A stretch of 64,000 nt of DNA from Stenotrophomonas nitritireducens (GCF_001431425.1 NZ_LDJG01000011.1:103791-167790); one strand, 5' to 3'; shown: positions 45,072-55,331, numbered from the stretch's first letter. The notes: generated from the letters alone by a model not told the origin. Numbers and translations: made by a program.

Positions 45072-45887
45072 ATGAGCACCCACGCAGACAGCAAGCCCTG
45101 GACCGTCCCGGCGCTGGCGCAGGCCAAGCGCAATGGCCAGAAACTGGTGATGTTGACCGCCTACGACGCCGGCTTCGCCCGTGCCTTCGACGCCAACGGG
45201 GTCGACCTGATCCTGATCGGCGATTCGCTGGGAATGGTGGTGCAGGGCCACGATTCGACGCTGCCGGTCACCGTTGCCGACATCGCCTACCACACCACCG
45301 CGGTGGCACGCGTACTGCAGCGCGCCCTGCTGGTGGCCGACCTGCCGTTCGGCGCCGACGCCACGCCCGAGCGCGCGCTCGAGGCTTCGCTGCAGCTGCT
45401 GCGCGCGGGCGCGGAGATGGTCAAGATCGAGGGCGCCGGCTTCAAGCTGGACGTGATCCGCTACCTGGTCGAGCGCGAGATCCCGGTGTGCTCGCACCTG
45501 GGCCTGACCCCGCAGTCGGTGCTTACCCTGGGCGGGTTCAAGGTGCAGGGCCGTGGCGAGGCCGCCGAACGGCTGCGCGCCGATGCGCGCGCCGTGGCCG
45601 AGGCCGGCGCTGCGCTGCTGGTACTCGAATGCGTGCCGTCGCCGCTGGCCGCGCAGGTCACCGCCGACGTGGCGATCCCCACCATCGGCATCGGCGCTGG
45701 CGCCGGCTGCGACGGCCAGGTGCTGGTGATGCACGATTTCCTCGGCCTGGACAGCGGTCACCGCCGGCCCAAGTTCGTCAAGGATTTCCTTGCCGAAGGC
45801 GGTTCGGTGGCCGGCGCCGTCCGCGCCTACGCCGACGCGGTGCGCGCCGGTACCTTCCCCGACGCGGAGCATGCGTACGCATCATGA
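45072..45887 (+). CDS. panB: Ketopantoate hydroxymethyltransferase
   Basis: First enzyme of pantothenate synthesis, adding a methylene group to alpha-ketoisovalerate. The 271-residue barrel shows [39 protein letters not shown] (metal and substrate loop), [20 protein letters not shown] and [15 protein letters not shown]. It overlaps panC by the ATGA at 45884-45887. Together with panC and panD it makes a full pantothenate operon, possibly promoted by the GATAAT at 45036-45041. Confidence 0.97.
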   Translation: MSTHADSKPWTVPALAQAKRNGQKLVMLTAYDAGFARAFDANGVDLILIGDSLGMVVQGHDSTLPVTVADIAYHTTAVARVLQRALLVADLPFGADATPERALEASLQLLRAGAEMVKIEGAGFKLDVIRYLVEREIPVCSHLGLTPQSVLTLGGFKVQGRGEAAERLRADARAVAEAGAALLVLECVPSPLAAQVTADVAIPTIGIGAGAGCDGQVLVMHDFLGLDSGHRRPKFVKDFLAEGGSVAGAVRAYADAVRAGTFPDAEHAYAS

Positions 45888-46726
45888 TCGAGACCGTCAC
45901 CGAACTTTCCCGGCTGCGCGCCATCGTCGGCGGCTGGAAGCGCGAGGGCCTGCGGGTGGGCTTCGTGCCGACCATGGGCAACCTGCACGCCGGCCACTAT
46001 TCGCTGGTGACGCTGGCGCGCCGGCATGCCGACCGCGTGGTGTCCAGCGTGTTCGTCAATCCGACCCAGTTCGGCCCGAACGAGGATTTCACCCGCTATC
46101 CGCGCACGCCCGAGGCCGATACCAGCGGCCTGGAGCAGGCCGGCTGCGACGTGCTGTGGCTGCCGACGGTCGAGTCGATGTATCCGTTCGGCGTCGAACT
46201 GGCCGCCAATGTGCATGTGCCGGGCGTGAGCGCGCTGCTGGAAGGCGCGCACCGGCCGGGCCATTTCGATGGCGTGTGCACCGTGGTCTCGCGCCTGTTC
46301 AACCAGGTACAGCCGGACATGGCCGCCTTCGGCCGCAAGGACTACCAGCAGTTGGCGGTGATCCGGCAGATGGTGGCCGACCTGGCCTTCCCGATCGAGA
46401 TCGTCGGTGGCGACATCGTGCGCGAGGACGACGGCCTGGCGATGAGCTCGCGCAACCAGTACCTCGGCGCCGAGGTCCGTCCGCAGGCGGCGGTGATCCG
46501 TCGCGTGCTGCTGGGCATGCGCGAGGCCAGCCTGGCTGGCACGCCGCGGGGGCAGGTCGAGGCCGCAGGCGCGGCGCAACTGCAGGCGGCCGGGTTCCAG
46601 GTGGACTATGCGGCCGTGCGGCTGCCGAACCTGGATGAGCCGGAAGAGGGGCAGAACGGCGCCCGCGTGGCGCTGGTCGCCGCCAAGCTGGGAAATACCC
46701 GGCTGATCGACAACATCGAGTTCTGA
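45884..46726 (+). CDS. panC: Pantothenate synthetase
   Basis: Joins pantoate and beta-alanine with ATP. The 280-residue protein has [15 protein letters not shown] (HIGH-like motif), [34 protein letters not shown] and the KMSKS-equivalent AMSSRNQYL. Start at 45884 overlaps panB; longer frames upstream lie inside panB. After its stop comes a 307-base gap with repeats before panD. Confidence 0.97.
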   Translation: MIETVTELSRLRAIVGGWKREGLRVGFVPTMGNLHAGHYSLVTLARRHADRVVSSVFVNPTQFGPNEDFTRYPRTPEADTSGLEQAGCDVLWLPTVESMYPFGVELAANVHVPGVSALLEGAHRPGHFDGVCTVVSRLFNQVQPDMAAFGRKDYQQLAVIRQMVADLAFPIEIVGGDIVREDDGLAMSSRNQYLGAEVRPQAAVIRRVLLGMREASLAGTPRGQVEAAGAAQLQAAGFQVDYAAVRLPNLDEPEEGQNGARVALVAAKLGNTRLIDNIEF

Positions 46727-47033
46727 GCCGCCCCCGGTTCCTGTAGCACAGGGTTACATCGGCAAGTCCACAGCGGGGCGTCGCCCCGCTCTACGCCGGG
46801 AGGGAGAGGGCGGTGTTCCTGTAGCGTCGGGCAACGTCCGGCCGGGCGTTGCCGGGGGATGCCGATGGGGCATCGGATGTCCTGCCGGACCCCGGCGAAG
46901 CCAGCAAATGGCGCCCTCGTGGCGCCATTTTCATACCCTTCCGGCTGGGCCGGACAGTCCATGTTGCAGTGCGGGCAAGGGCCCGCGCCGGTGCTAGACT
47001 GCGTGCTTTCTTTCGCAGTATTCCGGCACCGCC
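46727..47033. repeat. REP-like palindromes between panC and panD
   Basis: Gene-free 307 bases. At 46772-46794 an AGCGGGGC...GCCCCGCTCTAC element (a GTAG repeat in reverse orientation) and at about 46820-46857 a diverged GTAGCGTCGGGCAACG / CCGGGCGTTGCCGG copy. A -10-like TAGACT at 46995-47000 may serve panD. Confidence 0.7.
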
Positions 47034-47414
47034 ATGCAACTTTCCCTGCTCAAGACCAAGATCCACCGCGCCACCGTCACCCATTCGGAGCTGAACTACG
47101 AAGGCTCCATCGCGATCGACGGCGACCTGCTGGAAGCCACCGGCATCCGCGAGTTCGAACAGGTGCACATCTGGGACGTGACCAACGGCGCGCGTTTCTC
47201 CACCTATGCCATCCGCGCCGAAGCCGGCAGCGGCGTGATCTCGCTCAACGGCGGCGCCGCGCGCCACGTGCAGGTGGGCGATGTGATCATCATCGCCGCC
47301 TTCGCCAGCATGAGCGAAGCCGAGGCCGACAGCTTCCAGCCCAAGCTGGTCTACGTCGACGGCGACAACCGCATCACCCACACCAACCACTCCATCCCCA
47401 CACAGGCCGCATGA
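47034..47414 (+). CDS. panD: Aspartate 1-decarboxylase
   Basis: Makes beta-alanine for pantothenate. The 126-residue proenzyme self-cleaves between G24 and S25 ([11 protein letters not shown]) to form the pyruvoyl group. Y22 and K9, R54-like residues needed for catalysis are present in [12 protein letters not shown] and [15 protein letters not shown]. It overlaps pgi by ATGA (47411-47414). It is separated from panB-panC by a repeat-filled gap but clearly belongs to the same pathway. Confidence 0.97.
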   Translation: MQLSLLKTKIHRATVTHSELNYEGSIAIDGDLLEATGIREFEQVHIWDVTNGARFSTYAIRAEAGSGVISLNGGAARHVQVGDVIIIAAFASMSEAEADSFQPKLVYVDGDNRITHTNHSIPTQAA

Positions 47415-48919
47415 CGACGAACGACGGATTGACCGCATTGCACGCCCACGCCCAGCGACTGCAGGGCACGGGTATTCCCTCGCTGTTGGCCGCCGAGCCG
47501 GACCGGGTGAAAACCCTGGCGCTCAAGGTCGGTCCGTTGTACGTGAACTTCGCGCGGCAGACATACGACCGCGCCGCGCTCGATGCATTGCTGGAGCTGG
47601 CTGCCGTCTGCGACGTCGCCGGCGGCTTCGCGCGCCTGTTCGGCGGCGAAAGGATCAACATCACCGAAGACCGCGCCGTGCTGCACAGCGCGCTGCGCGG
47701 CGACGCCAGCCCCAAGGCGGCGGCCGAGCATGCCGAAGCGGTGGCCGTGCAGCGGCGCATGGGCGAGCTGGTCAAGGCGCTGGAAGCCAGCAGCGTGACC
47801 GACATCGTCAGCGTCGGCATCGGCGGCTCCGATCTTGGCCCGCGGCTGGTGGCCGACGCCTTGCGTCCGGCCAGCGGCGCGCGCTTGCGCGTGCACTTCG
47901 TCTCCAACGTCGATGGCGCGGCGATGCAGCGCACGCTGGCCACGCTGGACCCGGCGACCACCGCCGGCATCCTGATCTCCAAGACCTTCGGTACCCAGGA
48001 AACCCTGCTCAACGGCGCGATCCTGCGCGACTGGCTGGGCGGCAGCGAGCGCCTGTACGCGGTCAGCGCCAATCCCGAGCGCGCCGCCAGGGCCTTCGAC
48101 ATCGACGCGGCACGCGTGCTGCCGATGTGGGACTGGGTCGGCGGCCGCTACTCGCTGTGGTCGGCGGTGGGCTTCCCGATCGCGCTGGCGATCGGCTTCG
48201 AGCGCTTCGGCCAGCTGCTTGCCGGCGCGGCGGAAATGGATGCGCACGCGGCCAGTGCGCCGCTGGAACGCAACCTGCCGGTGCTGCACGCGCTGACCGA
48301 TATCTGGAACCGCAACGCGCTCGGCTGCGCCACGCACGCGGTGATGACCTACGACCAGCGCCTGGCGCTGCTGCCGGCGTACCTGCAGCAACTGGTGATG
48401 GAAAGCCTGGGCAAGCGGGTCAAGCTCGACGGCAGCCCGGTCGATGCCGACACCGTGCCGGTATGGTGGGGCGGGGCGGGCACCGACGTGCAGCACAGCT
48501 TCTTCCAGGCGCTGCACCAGGGCACCAGCATCGTGCCGGCCGATTTCATCGGCTGCGTGCACAACGACGATCCCTATACCGTCAACCACCAGGCGCTGTT
48601 GGCCAACCTGCTGGCGCAGACCGAGGCGCTGGCCAACGGCCAGGACAGCGACGATCCGCATCGCCAGTATCCGGGCGGCCGCCCGAGCACGCTGATCCTG
48701 CTCGACGCGCTGACCCCGCACGCACTGGGCGCGCTGATCGCCATGTACGAGCACGCGGTCTACGTGCAGTCGCTGGTGTGGGGCATCAATGCCTTCGACC
48801 AGTTCGGCGTCGAGCTGGGCAAGCAGCTTGCGAACCAGCTGCTGCCGGCGCTGCAGGGGCAGGGGGTGGAAATCGCCGATCCGATGACGCGCGAGGTATT
48901 GGGGCGGCTGCGCGGTTGA
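47411..48919 (+). CDS. pgi: Glucose-6-phosphate isomerase
   Basis: Interconverts glucose-6-phosphate and fructose-6-phosphate. The 502-residue protein has the sugar-phosphate loops [15 protein letters not shown] and [28 protein letters not shown], and the late [16 protein letters not shown] with the catalytic lysine. Start ATG at 47411 overlaps panD; the long frame upstream overlaps panD and is spurious. A terminator follows 48 bases later. Confidence 0.97.
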   Translation: MTTNDGLTALHAHAQRLQGTGIPSLLAAEPDRVKTLALKVGPLYVNFARQTYDRAALDALLELAAVCDVAGGFARLFGGERINITEDRAVLHSALRGDASPKAAAEHAEAVAVQRRMGELVKALEASSVTDIVSVGIGGSDLGPRLVADALRPASGARLRVHFVSNVDGAAMQRTLATLDPATTAGILISKTFGTQETLLNGAILRDWLGGSERLYAVSANPERAARAFDIDAARVLPMWDWVGGRYSLWSAVGFPIALAIGFERFGQLLAGAAEMDAHAASAPLERNLPVLHALTDIWNRNALGCATHAVMTYDQRLALLPAYLQQLVMESLGKRVKLDGSPVDADTVPVWWGGAGTDVQHSFFQALHQGTSIVPADFIGCVHNDDPYTVNHQALLANLLAQTEALANGQDSDDPHRQYPGGRPSTLILLDALTPHALGALIAMYEHAVYVQSLVWGINAFDQFGVELGKQLANQLLPALQGQGVEIADPMTREVLGRLRG

Positions 48920-48964
48920 TCGACGCGGTACGGCGCAACGTGCCGGCGAAACATGGGCCGAAAA

Positions 48965-48998
48965 ACGGAACGCCGCGCAGTGATGCGCGGCGTTTTTC
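48965..48998 (+). terminator. Intrinsic terminator of pgi
   Basis: 11-bp stem AACGCCGCGCA / TGCGCGGCGTT with GTGA loop, followed by TTTTT (counting the stem's last bases) and preceded by AAAAA. Confidence 0.9.
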
Positions 48999-49018
48999 CG
49001 TCCAGCGCCCGAATGCTC

Positions 49019-49180
49019 CGTAGAGCGGGGCAGCGCCCAGCCGGTTTACCGGGCCAGCCCCGCCGGGCGCTGCCCGGCGCTACAGGGCGCGTGTTCCTCG
49101 TAGAGCGGGGCAACGCCCCGCTGGGGCATTATCACGCAAGCCCCCCGGGGTAATGCCCGGTGCCGCGGAGCCGGGTGTTC
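49019..49180. repeat. Cluster of GTAG-type palindromes downstream of pgi
   Basis: Successive elements: GTAGAGCGGGGCAGCGCCC (from 49019), CGCCGGGCGCTGCCCGGCGC then TACA (49061-49084), GTAGAGCGGGGC with AACGCCCCGCT (49100-49122) and a diverged CCCCGGGG..GCCCGG copy to about 49170. The order and sequences echo the 83-bp unit at 25.2 kb. Confidence 0.85.
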
Positions 49181-49201
49181 TCCGCAGGGCGGGGCCTGCC
49201 A

Positions 49202-50239
49202 TCAGTCGCCGGAGCGCCGTGCCTCGCTCGGCGCACGTCCGGTCCAGCGCTTGAACGCGCGACGGAATTCGCGCGCATCGTTGAAGCCCAGCCGGCCGCC
49301 GATGGCGACGATGGAGAGCTTGGGATCGCGCAGCAGTTCCATCGCGCGCTTGGTGCGCACGCGGTCGTGGACCGCACTGAAGGATGTGCCCTCATCGGCC
49401 AGCTGCCGGCGCAGCGTGCGTTCGCTCAGGTGCAGTGCGGCGGCCATCTCGGCCATCTGCGGGTTTTCGCGCAGGCGCGTGCGCAGATGGCTTTCCAGCG
49501 CGGCGGTGGTCTCCCCGCATGGAGGCTGGACGTCCATCTGCATGCGGCACAGGGTCATCACCTGGTTCGAGGTTGCCGGGTTGTAGCTGGCAAAGGGCAG
49601 TTCCAGCCAGCGCCGTTCGATCACCAGCGCATGCCGCGGCTGTCCGAAACGCACTTCGCAGTCGAACAGATCGCGGTAGCGCTGCGCGTAGCGGGGAGCC
49701 GGGTAGCCCAGTTCCAGGCGCAGCGGGCGGAAGTCCGGGCCGACCAGTTCGCGGACCAGCTGCAGCACGCTGGAGAACAGTTCCTCGCACAGGAACGGCT
49801 GCAGATCGCTGGCCTCGTCCGGCGCGGTGGCGACCGCGGCCACGCAGGTGTCGTCATGCTCGGCCAGGGTGATGTCCATCAGCGCGCCGCTGTTGCGCTG
49901 GTAGGCCAGGCCGACCCGCACTGATTCGCCGAAATCGGGGGCGGTCTTCATCGCCAGTCCGAGCAGGCCGAAATTGCCGAGGTTCTGCCGGTCGCCCAGC
50001 ACCAGGCCCACGCCTTCGACCGGCAGCGAGGGCAGGGCGCGGCGGATCACCGTGATCGCCTGCCGGTAGGACATGCGGGTGTCGGGATTGCTGATTTCCT
50101 CCGGTTGCAGGCGGGTTCCGGCGAACCAGCCATTGCAGTCGATTCCGGTCTCGGCGGCGAGCTGCATCAGGCCGCAGAGGATGTTGGTAGGCCGGTCGGC
50201 GGTGGACAGATCGTCGCCGATTGCGGTGTTCAAACGCAT
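49202..50239 (-). CDS. AraC-family transcriptional regulator (OruR/ArgR-like)
   Basis: 345 residues: an N-terminal ligand-sensing domain of the arabinose-binding-like type (PF12625-like; GVGLVLGDRQNLGNFGLLGL, about residues 76-95) and a C-terminal double helix-turn-helix (MAAALHLSERTLRRQLADEG and the signature IGGRLGFNDAREFRRAFKRW). Such regulators control catabolic genes in response to small organic compounds. AAGGA ribosome binding site. It is transcribed away from the beta-helix lipoprotein gene with a 121-base shared regulatory region, so it most likely controls the 50.4-55.3 kb genes. Confidence 0.92.
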   Translation of the reverse strand: MRLNTAIGDDLSTADRPTNILCGLMQLAAETGIDCNGWFAGTRLQPEEISNPDTRMSYRQAITVIRRALPSLPVEGVGLVLGDRQNLGNFGLLGLAMKTAPDFGESVRVGLAYQRNSGALMDITLAEHDDTCVAAVATAPDEASDLQPFLCEELFSSVLQLVRELVGPDFRPLRLELGYPAPRYAQRYRDLFDCEVRFGQPRHALVIERRWLELPFASYNPATSNQVMTLCRMQMDVQPPCGETTAALESHLRTRLRENPQMAEMAAALHLSERTLRRQLADEGTSFSAVHDRVRTKRAMELLRDPKLSIVAIGGRLGFNDAREFRRAFKRWTGRAPSEARRSGD

Positions 50240-50360
50240 CCGAAGTCCTTCCGATTGTCCGTTTTGCCCCCCTTTGTATGCCGCTTATGCCCTTCGCGCA
50301 ATGCATTCATACGCACCAGACTGCGGCGCAGACTTGGCGAGCACGTACGGGAGAGAATTC
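50240..50360. promoter_or_regulatory. Divergent control region of the AraC cluster
   Basis: 121 bases between the regulator and the beta-helix gene. TATGCCGCTTATGCCC (50277-50292) contains a TATGCC-type repeat spaced one helical turn apart and may be an activator site. Possible -10 TACAAA on the minus strand (about 50278-50273). No firm promoter assignment. Confidence 0.35.
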
Positions 50361-51581
50361 ATGCAACGCAGCATTTTTGTCGGCACGATCGGCGCTCTTG
50401 CGCTCCTGCTGTCCGCTTGCCAGCAGAAGGCTCCCGACGCGCCGGCGCCGCCGGCGGGCGACGCCGGCTTCGCCAGGGTCCTGCAGGAAAAGCTGCTGGA
50501 CGCCAAGCCGGGCGACGTGATCGAGGTGCCGGAGGGCACCTTCCAGTTCGACCGCAGCCTCAGCCTGCGCGTGGACAATGTCACCCTGCGCGGGCAGGGC
50601 ATGGACAAGTCCATCCTCAGCTTCAAGGGCCAGAAGGCCGGCGCAGAGGGCCTGCTGGTGAACGCCGACGGCTTCACCCTGGAGAACCTGGCGATCGAGG
50701 ACAGCAAGGGTGATGGCTTCAAGATCAGCCAGTCCGAGAACGTCACCATCCGCGGCGTGCGCGTGGAGTGGACCGGCGGGCCGAAGACCAGCAACGGCGG
50801 CTACGGCCTGTACCCCGTGCTGTGCAGGAACGTGCTGATCGAGAATTCGGTGGCGATCGGCGCCTCGGATTCGGGCATCTACGTGGGCCAGTCGCGCGAT
50901 GTGATCGTCCGCAACAACCGCGCCGAGCGCAACGTGGCCGGCATCGAGGTCGAGAACACGATCAACGCCGACGTCTACGACAACGTGGCCACCGGCAACA
51001 CCGGCGGCATCCTGGTGTTCAACATGCCCGCGCTGACCCAGCAGGGCGATGCGATCCGCGTGTTCAGGAACAAGGTGGTGGCGAACAACCTGGACAATTT
51101 CGGCGCCAAGGGCACGCCGGTGGCCAGCGTGCCGGCCGGCAGCGGCGTGGTGATCAACTCCAACGACAACATCGAGATCTTCGACAACGACATCGCCGAC
51201 AACCAGACCGCCAACATCATCGTTTCCAGCGTGTATTCCACCGGCTACAAGGACGACAAGGCCTCGGGCGAGTTCGATCCCTATCCGGAGCGCATCCACG
51301 TGCACGGCAACCGCCTGTCCGGCGGCGGCGATTCGCCCGACCGGATGGATTTCAAGGCATTGAAGGTGGCGATGTACGGGCTGACCGGCCATTTCCCGGA
51401 CGTGCTGTTCGACGGCTACGTCAATCCGCAGCGCAGGGAAGGCCCGCAGATCTGCCTGCGCGACGTGTCCGGCGTGCTCAATGCCGACGGCCCCGGCGGC
51501 TACAAGAATCCGAGCAAGGACGCCAAGCCTTACGACTGCGCCTTGCCGTCGCTGCCGGCGATCGACCTGAAGCGCGGTTGA
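50361..51581 (+). CDS. Parallel beta-helix lipoprotein (TIGR03805-like)
   Basis: A 406-residue lipoprotein (signal MQRSIFVGTIGALALLLSAC, C20) whose body is a right-handed parallel beta-helix. Short repeats of 22-24 residues are clear: NADGFTLENLAIEDSKGDGF, SENVTIRGVRVEWTGG, CRNVLIENSVAIGASDSGIY, SRDVIVRNNRAERNVAGIE, TINADVYDNVATGNTGGILV. The start with PGDVIEVPEGTFQFDRSLSL is typical. I recall TIGR03805 as a family that occurs beside the next gene's family, the pair being of unknown function. The fold suggests polysaccharide binding or epimerase/lyase action, without proof. GGGAGAG start signal. Confidence 0.85.
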   Translation: MQRSIFVGTIGALALLLSACQQKAPDAPAPPAGDAGFARVLQEKLLDAKPGDVIEVPEGTFQFDRSLSLRVDNVTLRGQGMDKSILSFKGQKAGAEGLLVNADGFTLENLAIEDSKGDGFKISQSENVTIRGVRVEWTGGPKTSNGGYGLYPVLCRNVLIENSVAIGASDSGIYVGQSRDVIVRNNRAERNVAGIEVENTINADVYDNVATGNTGGILVFNMPALTQQGDAIRVFRNKVVANNLDNFGAKGTPVASVPAGSGVVINSNDNIEIFDNDIADNQTANIIVSSVYSTGYKDDKASGEFDPYPERIHVHGNRLSGGGDSPDRMDFKALKVAMYGLTGHFPDVLFDGYVNPQRREGPQICLRDVSGVLNADGPGGYKNPSKDAKPYDCALPSLPAIDLKRG

Positions 51582-51591
51582 GGTGGCGCCC

Positions 51592-52731
51592 ATGGCGTTG
51601 CATCGAATCTTCCTGGGGGTGGCCGGGCTGGCCGCGCTGTTGATCCTGGCCGCCTGCGCGCGCACCCCGGCGCCCAAGCCGGTGCATTTCTTCGCCGAAG
51701 GCATGCCCGAGCGCCTGTCCGACTGGAGCGTTGTCTACGTGGCGGAGGGCCGGCTGCGGCTCAATGCGCGGGTGCTGCCCTACGACCTGGATTCGGCCCT
51801 GTTCACCGACTACGCGCACAAGCTGCGCACGGTGTGGATGCCGGAAGGCGCATCCGCGCGCTACCAGGCGGACGAGGCGCTGGACTTCCCGGTCGGCACC
51901 ATCATCAGCAAGACCTTCTATTACCCGCGTGGCGAGGGCGACACGGTGCTGCGCAGCGACGACGCCGGCGCCGAGGCGGATGGGGGGCTGACGCTGGGCA
52001 AGGTGCGGCTGGTGGAGACGCGGCTGCTGGTGCGTCGTGAGTCGGGCTGGATCGCGCTGCCCTATGTATGGAACGCCGAGCAGAGCGAGGCCCGGCTGAT
52101 GCGTACCGGCGACCTGGTGCCGCTGACCCTGGCGGACAAGGACGGCAGGCGCCAGCAGATCGAGTACATGGTGCCGGACGAGAACCAGTGCGCCGGCTGT
52201 CATGGCGTCGATCTCAAGTCCAAGCAGATTTTCCCGATCGGTCCGAAGGCGCGGCATCTCAACCACGATGTCGCCTATGCCGGCGGCAAGGCCAACCAGC
52301 TGCAGCACTGGCAGGAGGTCGGCTACCTGGGTGAGGTGCCCGCCGGCGAACTGCCGCGGAACCTTGCCTGGAACGATGTGCAGGCGCCGCTGGAAGCGCG
52401 TGCGCGTTCGTACCTGGACATCAACTGCGGGCATTGCCACAGCCAGAAAGGCGCGGCGCGCACCTCGGGCATGTGGCTGGATTCGAACACCCACGATCCG
52501 CTGCGGGTAGGGCGCTGCAAGCTGCCGATCGCCGCGGGGCAGGGCACCGGCAACCGGGCCTGGGACATCGTTCCCGGCAAACCGGACGACTCGATCCTGA
52601 CCTACCGGATGGAGAGCACCGACCCGGGCGTGATGATGCCGGAGCTGGGGCGCAGCCTGGTCCACGAAGAGGGCGTGGAACTGATACGGCAGTGGATCGC
52701 GGCCATGTCCGCGCAGGAGTGCGGCGCGTAG
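51592..52731 (+). CDS. SO2930/HNE_0200-family diheme c-type cytochrome lipoprotein
   Basis: A 379-residue envelope protein with a lipoprotein signal (ILAAC, C22) and two haem c motifs, CAGCH (200-204) and CGHCH (279-283). The N-terminal half is a beta-rich domain with LPYDLDSALFTDYAHKLRTV and LDFPVGTIISKTFYYP, matching TIGR03806 as I remember it. This family regularly sits next to the beta-helix family, as here (ten bases apart). It could accept electrons from a periplasmic oxidation. ATG at 51592 has GAGG eight bases upstream; GTG at 51583 is the alternative. Confidence 0.88.
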   Translation: MALHRIFLGVAGLAALLILAACARTPAPKPVHFFAEGMPERLSDWSVVYVAEGRLRLNARVLPYDLDSALFTDYAHKLRTVWMPEGASARYQADEALDFPVGTIISKTFYYPRGEGDTVLRSDDAGAEADGGLTLGKVRLVETRLLVRRESGWIALPYVWNAEQSEARLMRTGDLVPLTLADKDGRRQQIEYMVPDENQCAGCHGVDLKSKQIFPIGPKARHLNHDVAYAGGKANQLQHWQEVGYLGEVPAGELPRNLAWNDVQAPLEARARSYLDINCGHCHSQKGAARTSGMWLDSNTHDPLRVGRCKLPIAAGQGTGNRAWDIVPGKPDDSILTYRMESTDPGVMMPELGRSLVHEEGVELIRQWIAAMSAQECGA

Positions 52732-52796
52732 CGCGGAGCAGGCATGCACACAGTGGAAAGCGCGCGGCCTTGGCAGTGCCGCGCGCGACCAATGGC

Positions 52797-52829
52797 AAGG
52801 GGAACTCAATGGGAAAGGGGAACTCGATG
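52797..52829 (+). repeat. Duplicated ribosome binding site and start codon
   Basis: AAGGGGAACTCAATG (52797-52811) and AAGGGGAACTCGATG (52815-52829): two 15-base copies, one mismatch, 18 bases apart and in the same frame. Either ATG can begin the TonB-dependent receptor. Confidence 0.85.
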
Positions 52830-55292
52830 ACCTACAACAGATTGTCGCGCGGCGTCCGCAAGGCGCTGCTGACCTCGCTGCTGGCCTCGCCGGCGCTTGC
52901 CGCGCAGGCGCAACATCCGCCGCCAGGGCAGCCGGATGCGATCGAGCTGGACCGGATCGTGGTCACCGCGCAGAGCCGCGAGCAGGAACTCAAGGACGTG
53001 CCCATCGCGCTGCAGGTGATCGGCGAGAACGTCATCGAACAGACCATGGCCGAGAACCTGGGCGACCTGGACAGCTTCGTCCCGGGCCTGTCGATCAGCG
53101 ACGACCAGCCGACCCAGGCCAGCTTCAAGCTGCGCGGCCTGAGCACCGGCGATTTCGGCATCGGTACCGATCCGACCGTCGGCGTCTATGTCGATGGCGT
53201 CTACGCCGGCCGCGGCGGCGGCACGGTGCTGCCATTCCTCGACGTGGAACGCATCGAAGTACTGAAAGGCCCGCAGGGCACCCTGTTCGGGCGCAATACC
53301 GCCGCCGGCGCGGTGTCCATCGTGACCAAGCGGCCCGGCAACGAACTCGAAGGCCGCGCGCGCGTGCGCATGGGCAATTACGGCAAGCAGTATTTCGACG
53401 GCATGCTCAACCTGCCGGCCGGCGAAACCACGGCCTTCCGCCTCAATGCCATGAGCAGCCAGACCGACGGCTGGGTCAAGGATGCGGCCACCGGCAAGCC
53501 GCTGGACGACGGCCGCAACTGGGCTACGCGCGCGGCCTTCCGCTGGGACATCGGCGACAACACGCAGATGCTGCTGAGCTGGGACCACGAGGACATGGAC
53601 CAGCGCTCGCGCCCGGCCATCGGCATCGTCGCGTTGCCGCCGGCGCCGGGCGTGCCGCCGGTGCCCGCCGATCCGGCGCAGTACCAGAACCCGATCGGCC
53701 ACGCGGCCTACACCGATGTGCCGGACAACGACGAGACCCGCAAGTTCGATGGCGCGACCCTGATCCTCGACCACGCGTTCGAATGGGGCCACCTGAGCTC
53801 GATGACCTCCTGGCGCAGCTTCGATACCTACAACCGCGCCGAGGAAGACGGCACCAACCGCAGCGAGCTGTACCTGGACACCATCAACATCGAGGACAAC
53901 ACCACCTGGTACCAGGAGTTCAAGTTCAGCGGCAACACCGAGCGGCTGGACTGGGTGGCCGGTGCGAGCTGGTTCCAGGAGAAGGCCAGCCAATCCAGCG
54001 TGGTCGACCTGACCAGCGACAGCATCAACACCGCCGCCGCGGGCCTGTACGGCATGCCGCTGTTCGGCATGCTGCAGGACGCGGCGGATTATTACGGCAT
54101 CCCGGTGCAGCTGTTCGGCCATCCGTGGCGCGAGGCCTACGACAACACGGTCGACTCCACCGCCTACGCGGCGTTCGGCGACGTGATCTGGCACGCCACC
54201 GACAAGCTCAACCTGACCTTCGGCCTGCGCTATACGCGCGATGAGAAGAAATTCACCTGGTTCAATGACTACCATCGCGCCGACGCGCTGAACCAGGCGT
54301 TGCAGACGCTGCAGCAGTACGGCGTGCTGCCGCAGCCGGTGCCGTGCGAGGCACTGGGCCTGTGCGCCATGGACGAGGATGGCGACGGCCTGATCCCGCT
54401 CGATGCGGCGTTCCTGGCCGGCTTCGACCTGGCCTTCAGCGACCCGATCTCGATGGCCAACAAGGGCGTGACCAACCGCGCCAGGCATGCGTGGAGCGAC
54501 TGGAGCCCGCGTCTGGTCGTCGACTATCACCCGTCCGGGGACACCATGCTGTTCGCCTCGGTGGCCAAGGGCTACAAGGCCGGCGGCTACAACGTGTTCT
54601 CGCCGGGCGCGGCCTTCGACAATGAAAGCGTGTGGAACTTCGAGACCGGCATCAAGCGCGACCTGCGCGACCTGCGCATCCAGTACGAGGCCTCGGCGTT
54701 CTACTACGTGTACGACAACCGCCAGGCGATCCGCCTTGACACCTCGGCCGACATCCCGCGCTACGTGGTCAGCACCAGCGACCTGACCGCGCGCGGCGTG
54801 GATTTCAGCGCGCGCTGGCAGGCCAGCGAGCACCTGAGCGTGGACTTCGCCGCCGAGTGGATCGACTCGACCTACAAGGACTTCATCACCCCGGATGGCG
54901 TTGATCTCAGCGGGCAACCGACCGGGGAGGCGAACCTGTCCTTCGCCGCCGGCGCGGCCTACACCGTGCCGCTGGGCGGGCACGGCGACCTGACGTTCTC
55001 GGCGCGGCATTCCTATGGCGGGCGCGGGCGCTGCAACTCGGGTTCTTCCAGCCAGGGCAACTGCGGGCGCTATGCCACCTTCACCATCGGCGAGGAACGC
55101 AACCGCACCGACCTGTACCTGCGCTGGCGTTCGCCGTCCACGCAGTGGAGCGTGGCCGCGTACGTCAACAACGCGTTCGACAACCGCTACGTCAACGGCT
55201 TGTATACCTATGGCACCACGGTGGTCGGCACCACAGCCGCCGGCGTCAGCGAGCCGCGTTTCTATGGCATGGAGCTGGCGTACCGGTTCTGA
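52827..55292 (+). CDS. TonB-dependent outer-membrane receptor
   Basis: An 821-residue receptor with a signal peptide (about residues 1-29, ending ALAAQAQ), a TonB box-like ELDRIVVTAQ, a plug domain (VPIALQVIGENVIEQ, GLSTGDFGIGTDPTVGVYVDGVYAGR, VERIEVLKGPQGTLFGRNTAAGAV) and a 22-strand barrel ending in the usual aromatic residue (MELAYRF). The branch resembles receptors of sphingomonads and xanthomonads that import organic nutrients rather than siderophores. Start at 52827 or 52809 because of a duplicated start site. It follows the diheme gene by about 95 bases, probably in one operon. Confidence 0.93.
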   Translation: MTYNRLSRGVRKALLTSLLASPALAAQAQHPPPGQPDAIELDRIVVTAQSREQELKDVPIALQVIGENVIEQTMAENLGDLDSFVPGLSISDDQPTQASFKLRGLSTGDFGIGTDPTVGVYVDGVYAGRGGGTVLPFLDVERIEVLKGPQGTLFGRNTAAGAVSIVTKRPGNELEGRARVRMGNYGKQYFDGMLNLPAGETTAFRLNAMSSQTDGWVKDAATGKPLDDGRNWATRAAFRWDIGDNTQMLLSWDHEDMDQRSRPAIGIVALPPAPGVPPVPADPAQYQNPIGHAAYTDVPDNDETRKFDGATLILDHAFEWGHLSSMTSWRSFDTYNRAEEDGTNRSELYLDTINIEDNTTWYQEFKFSGNTERLDWVAGASWFQEKASQSSVVDLTSDSINTAAAGLYGMPLFGMLQDAADYYGIPVQLFGHPWREAYDNTVDSTAYAAFGDVIWHATDKLNLTFGLRYTRDEKKFTWFNDYHRADALNQALQTLQQYGVLPQPVPCEALGLCAMDEDGDGLIPLDAAFLAGFDLAFSDPISMANKGVTNRARHAWSDWSPRLVVDYHPSGDTMLFASVAKGYKAGGYNVFSPGAAFDNESVWNFETGIKRDLRDLRIQYEASAFYYVYDNRQAIRLDTSADIPRYVVSTSDLTARGVDFSARWQASEHLSVDFAAEWIDSTYKDFITPDGVDLSGQPTGEANLSFAAGAAYTVPLGGHGDLTFSARHSYGGRGRCNSGSSSQGNCGRYATFTIGEERNRTDLYLRWRSPSTQWSVAAYVNNAFDNRYVNGLYTYGTTVVGTTAAGVSEPRFYGMELAYRF

Positions 55293-55331
55293 CCCGCGCC
55301 TGCCGGGCAGGGGCCTGGCCGATGGATTCCC

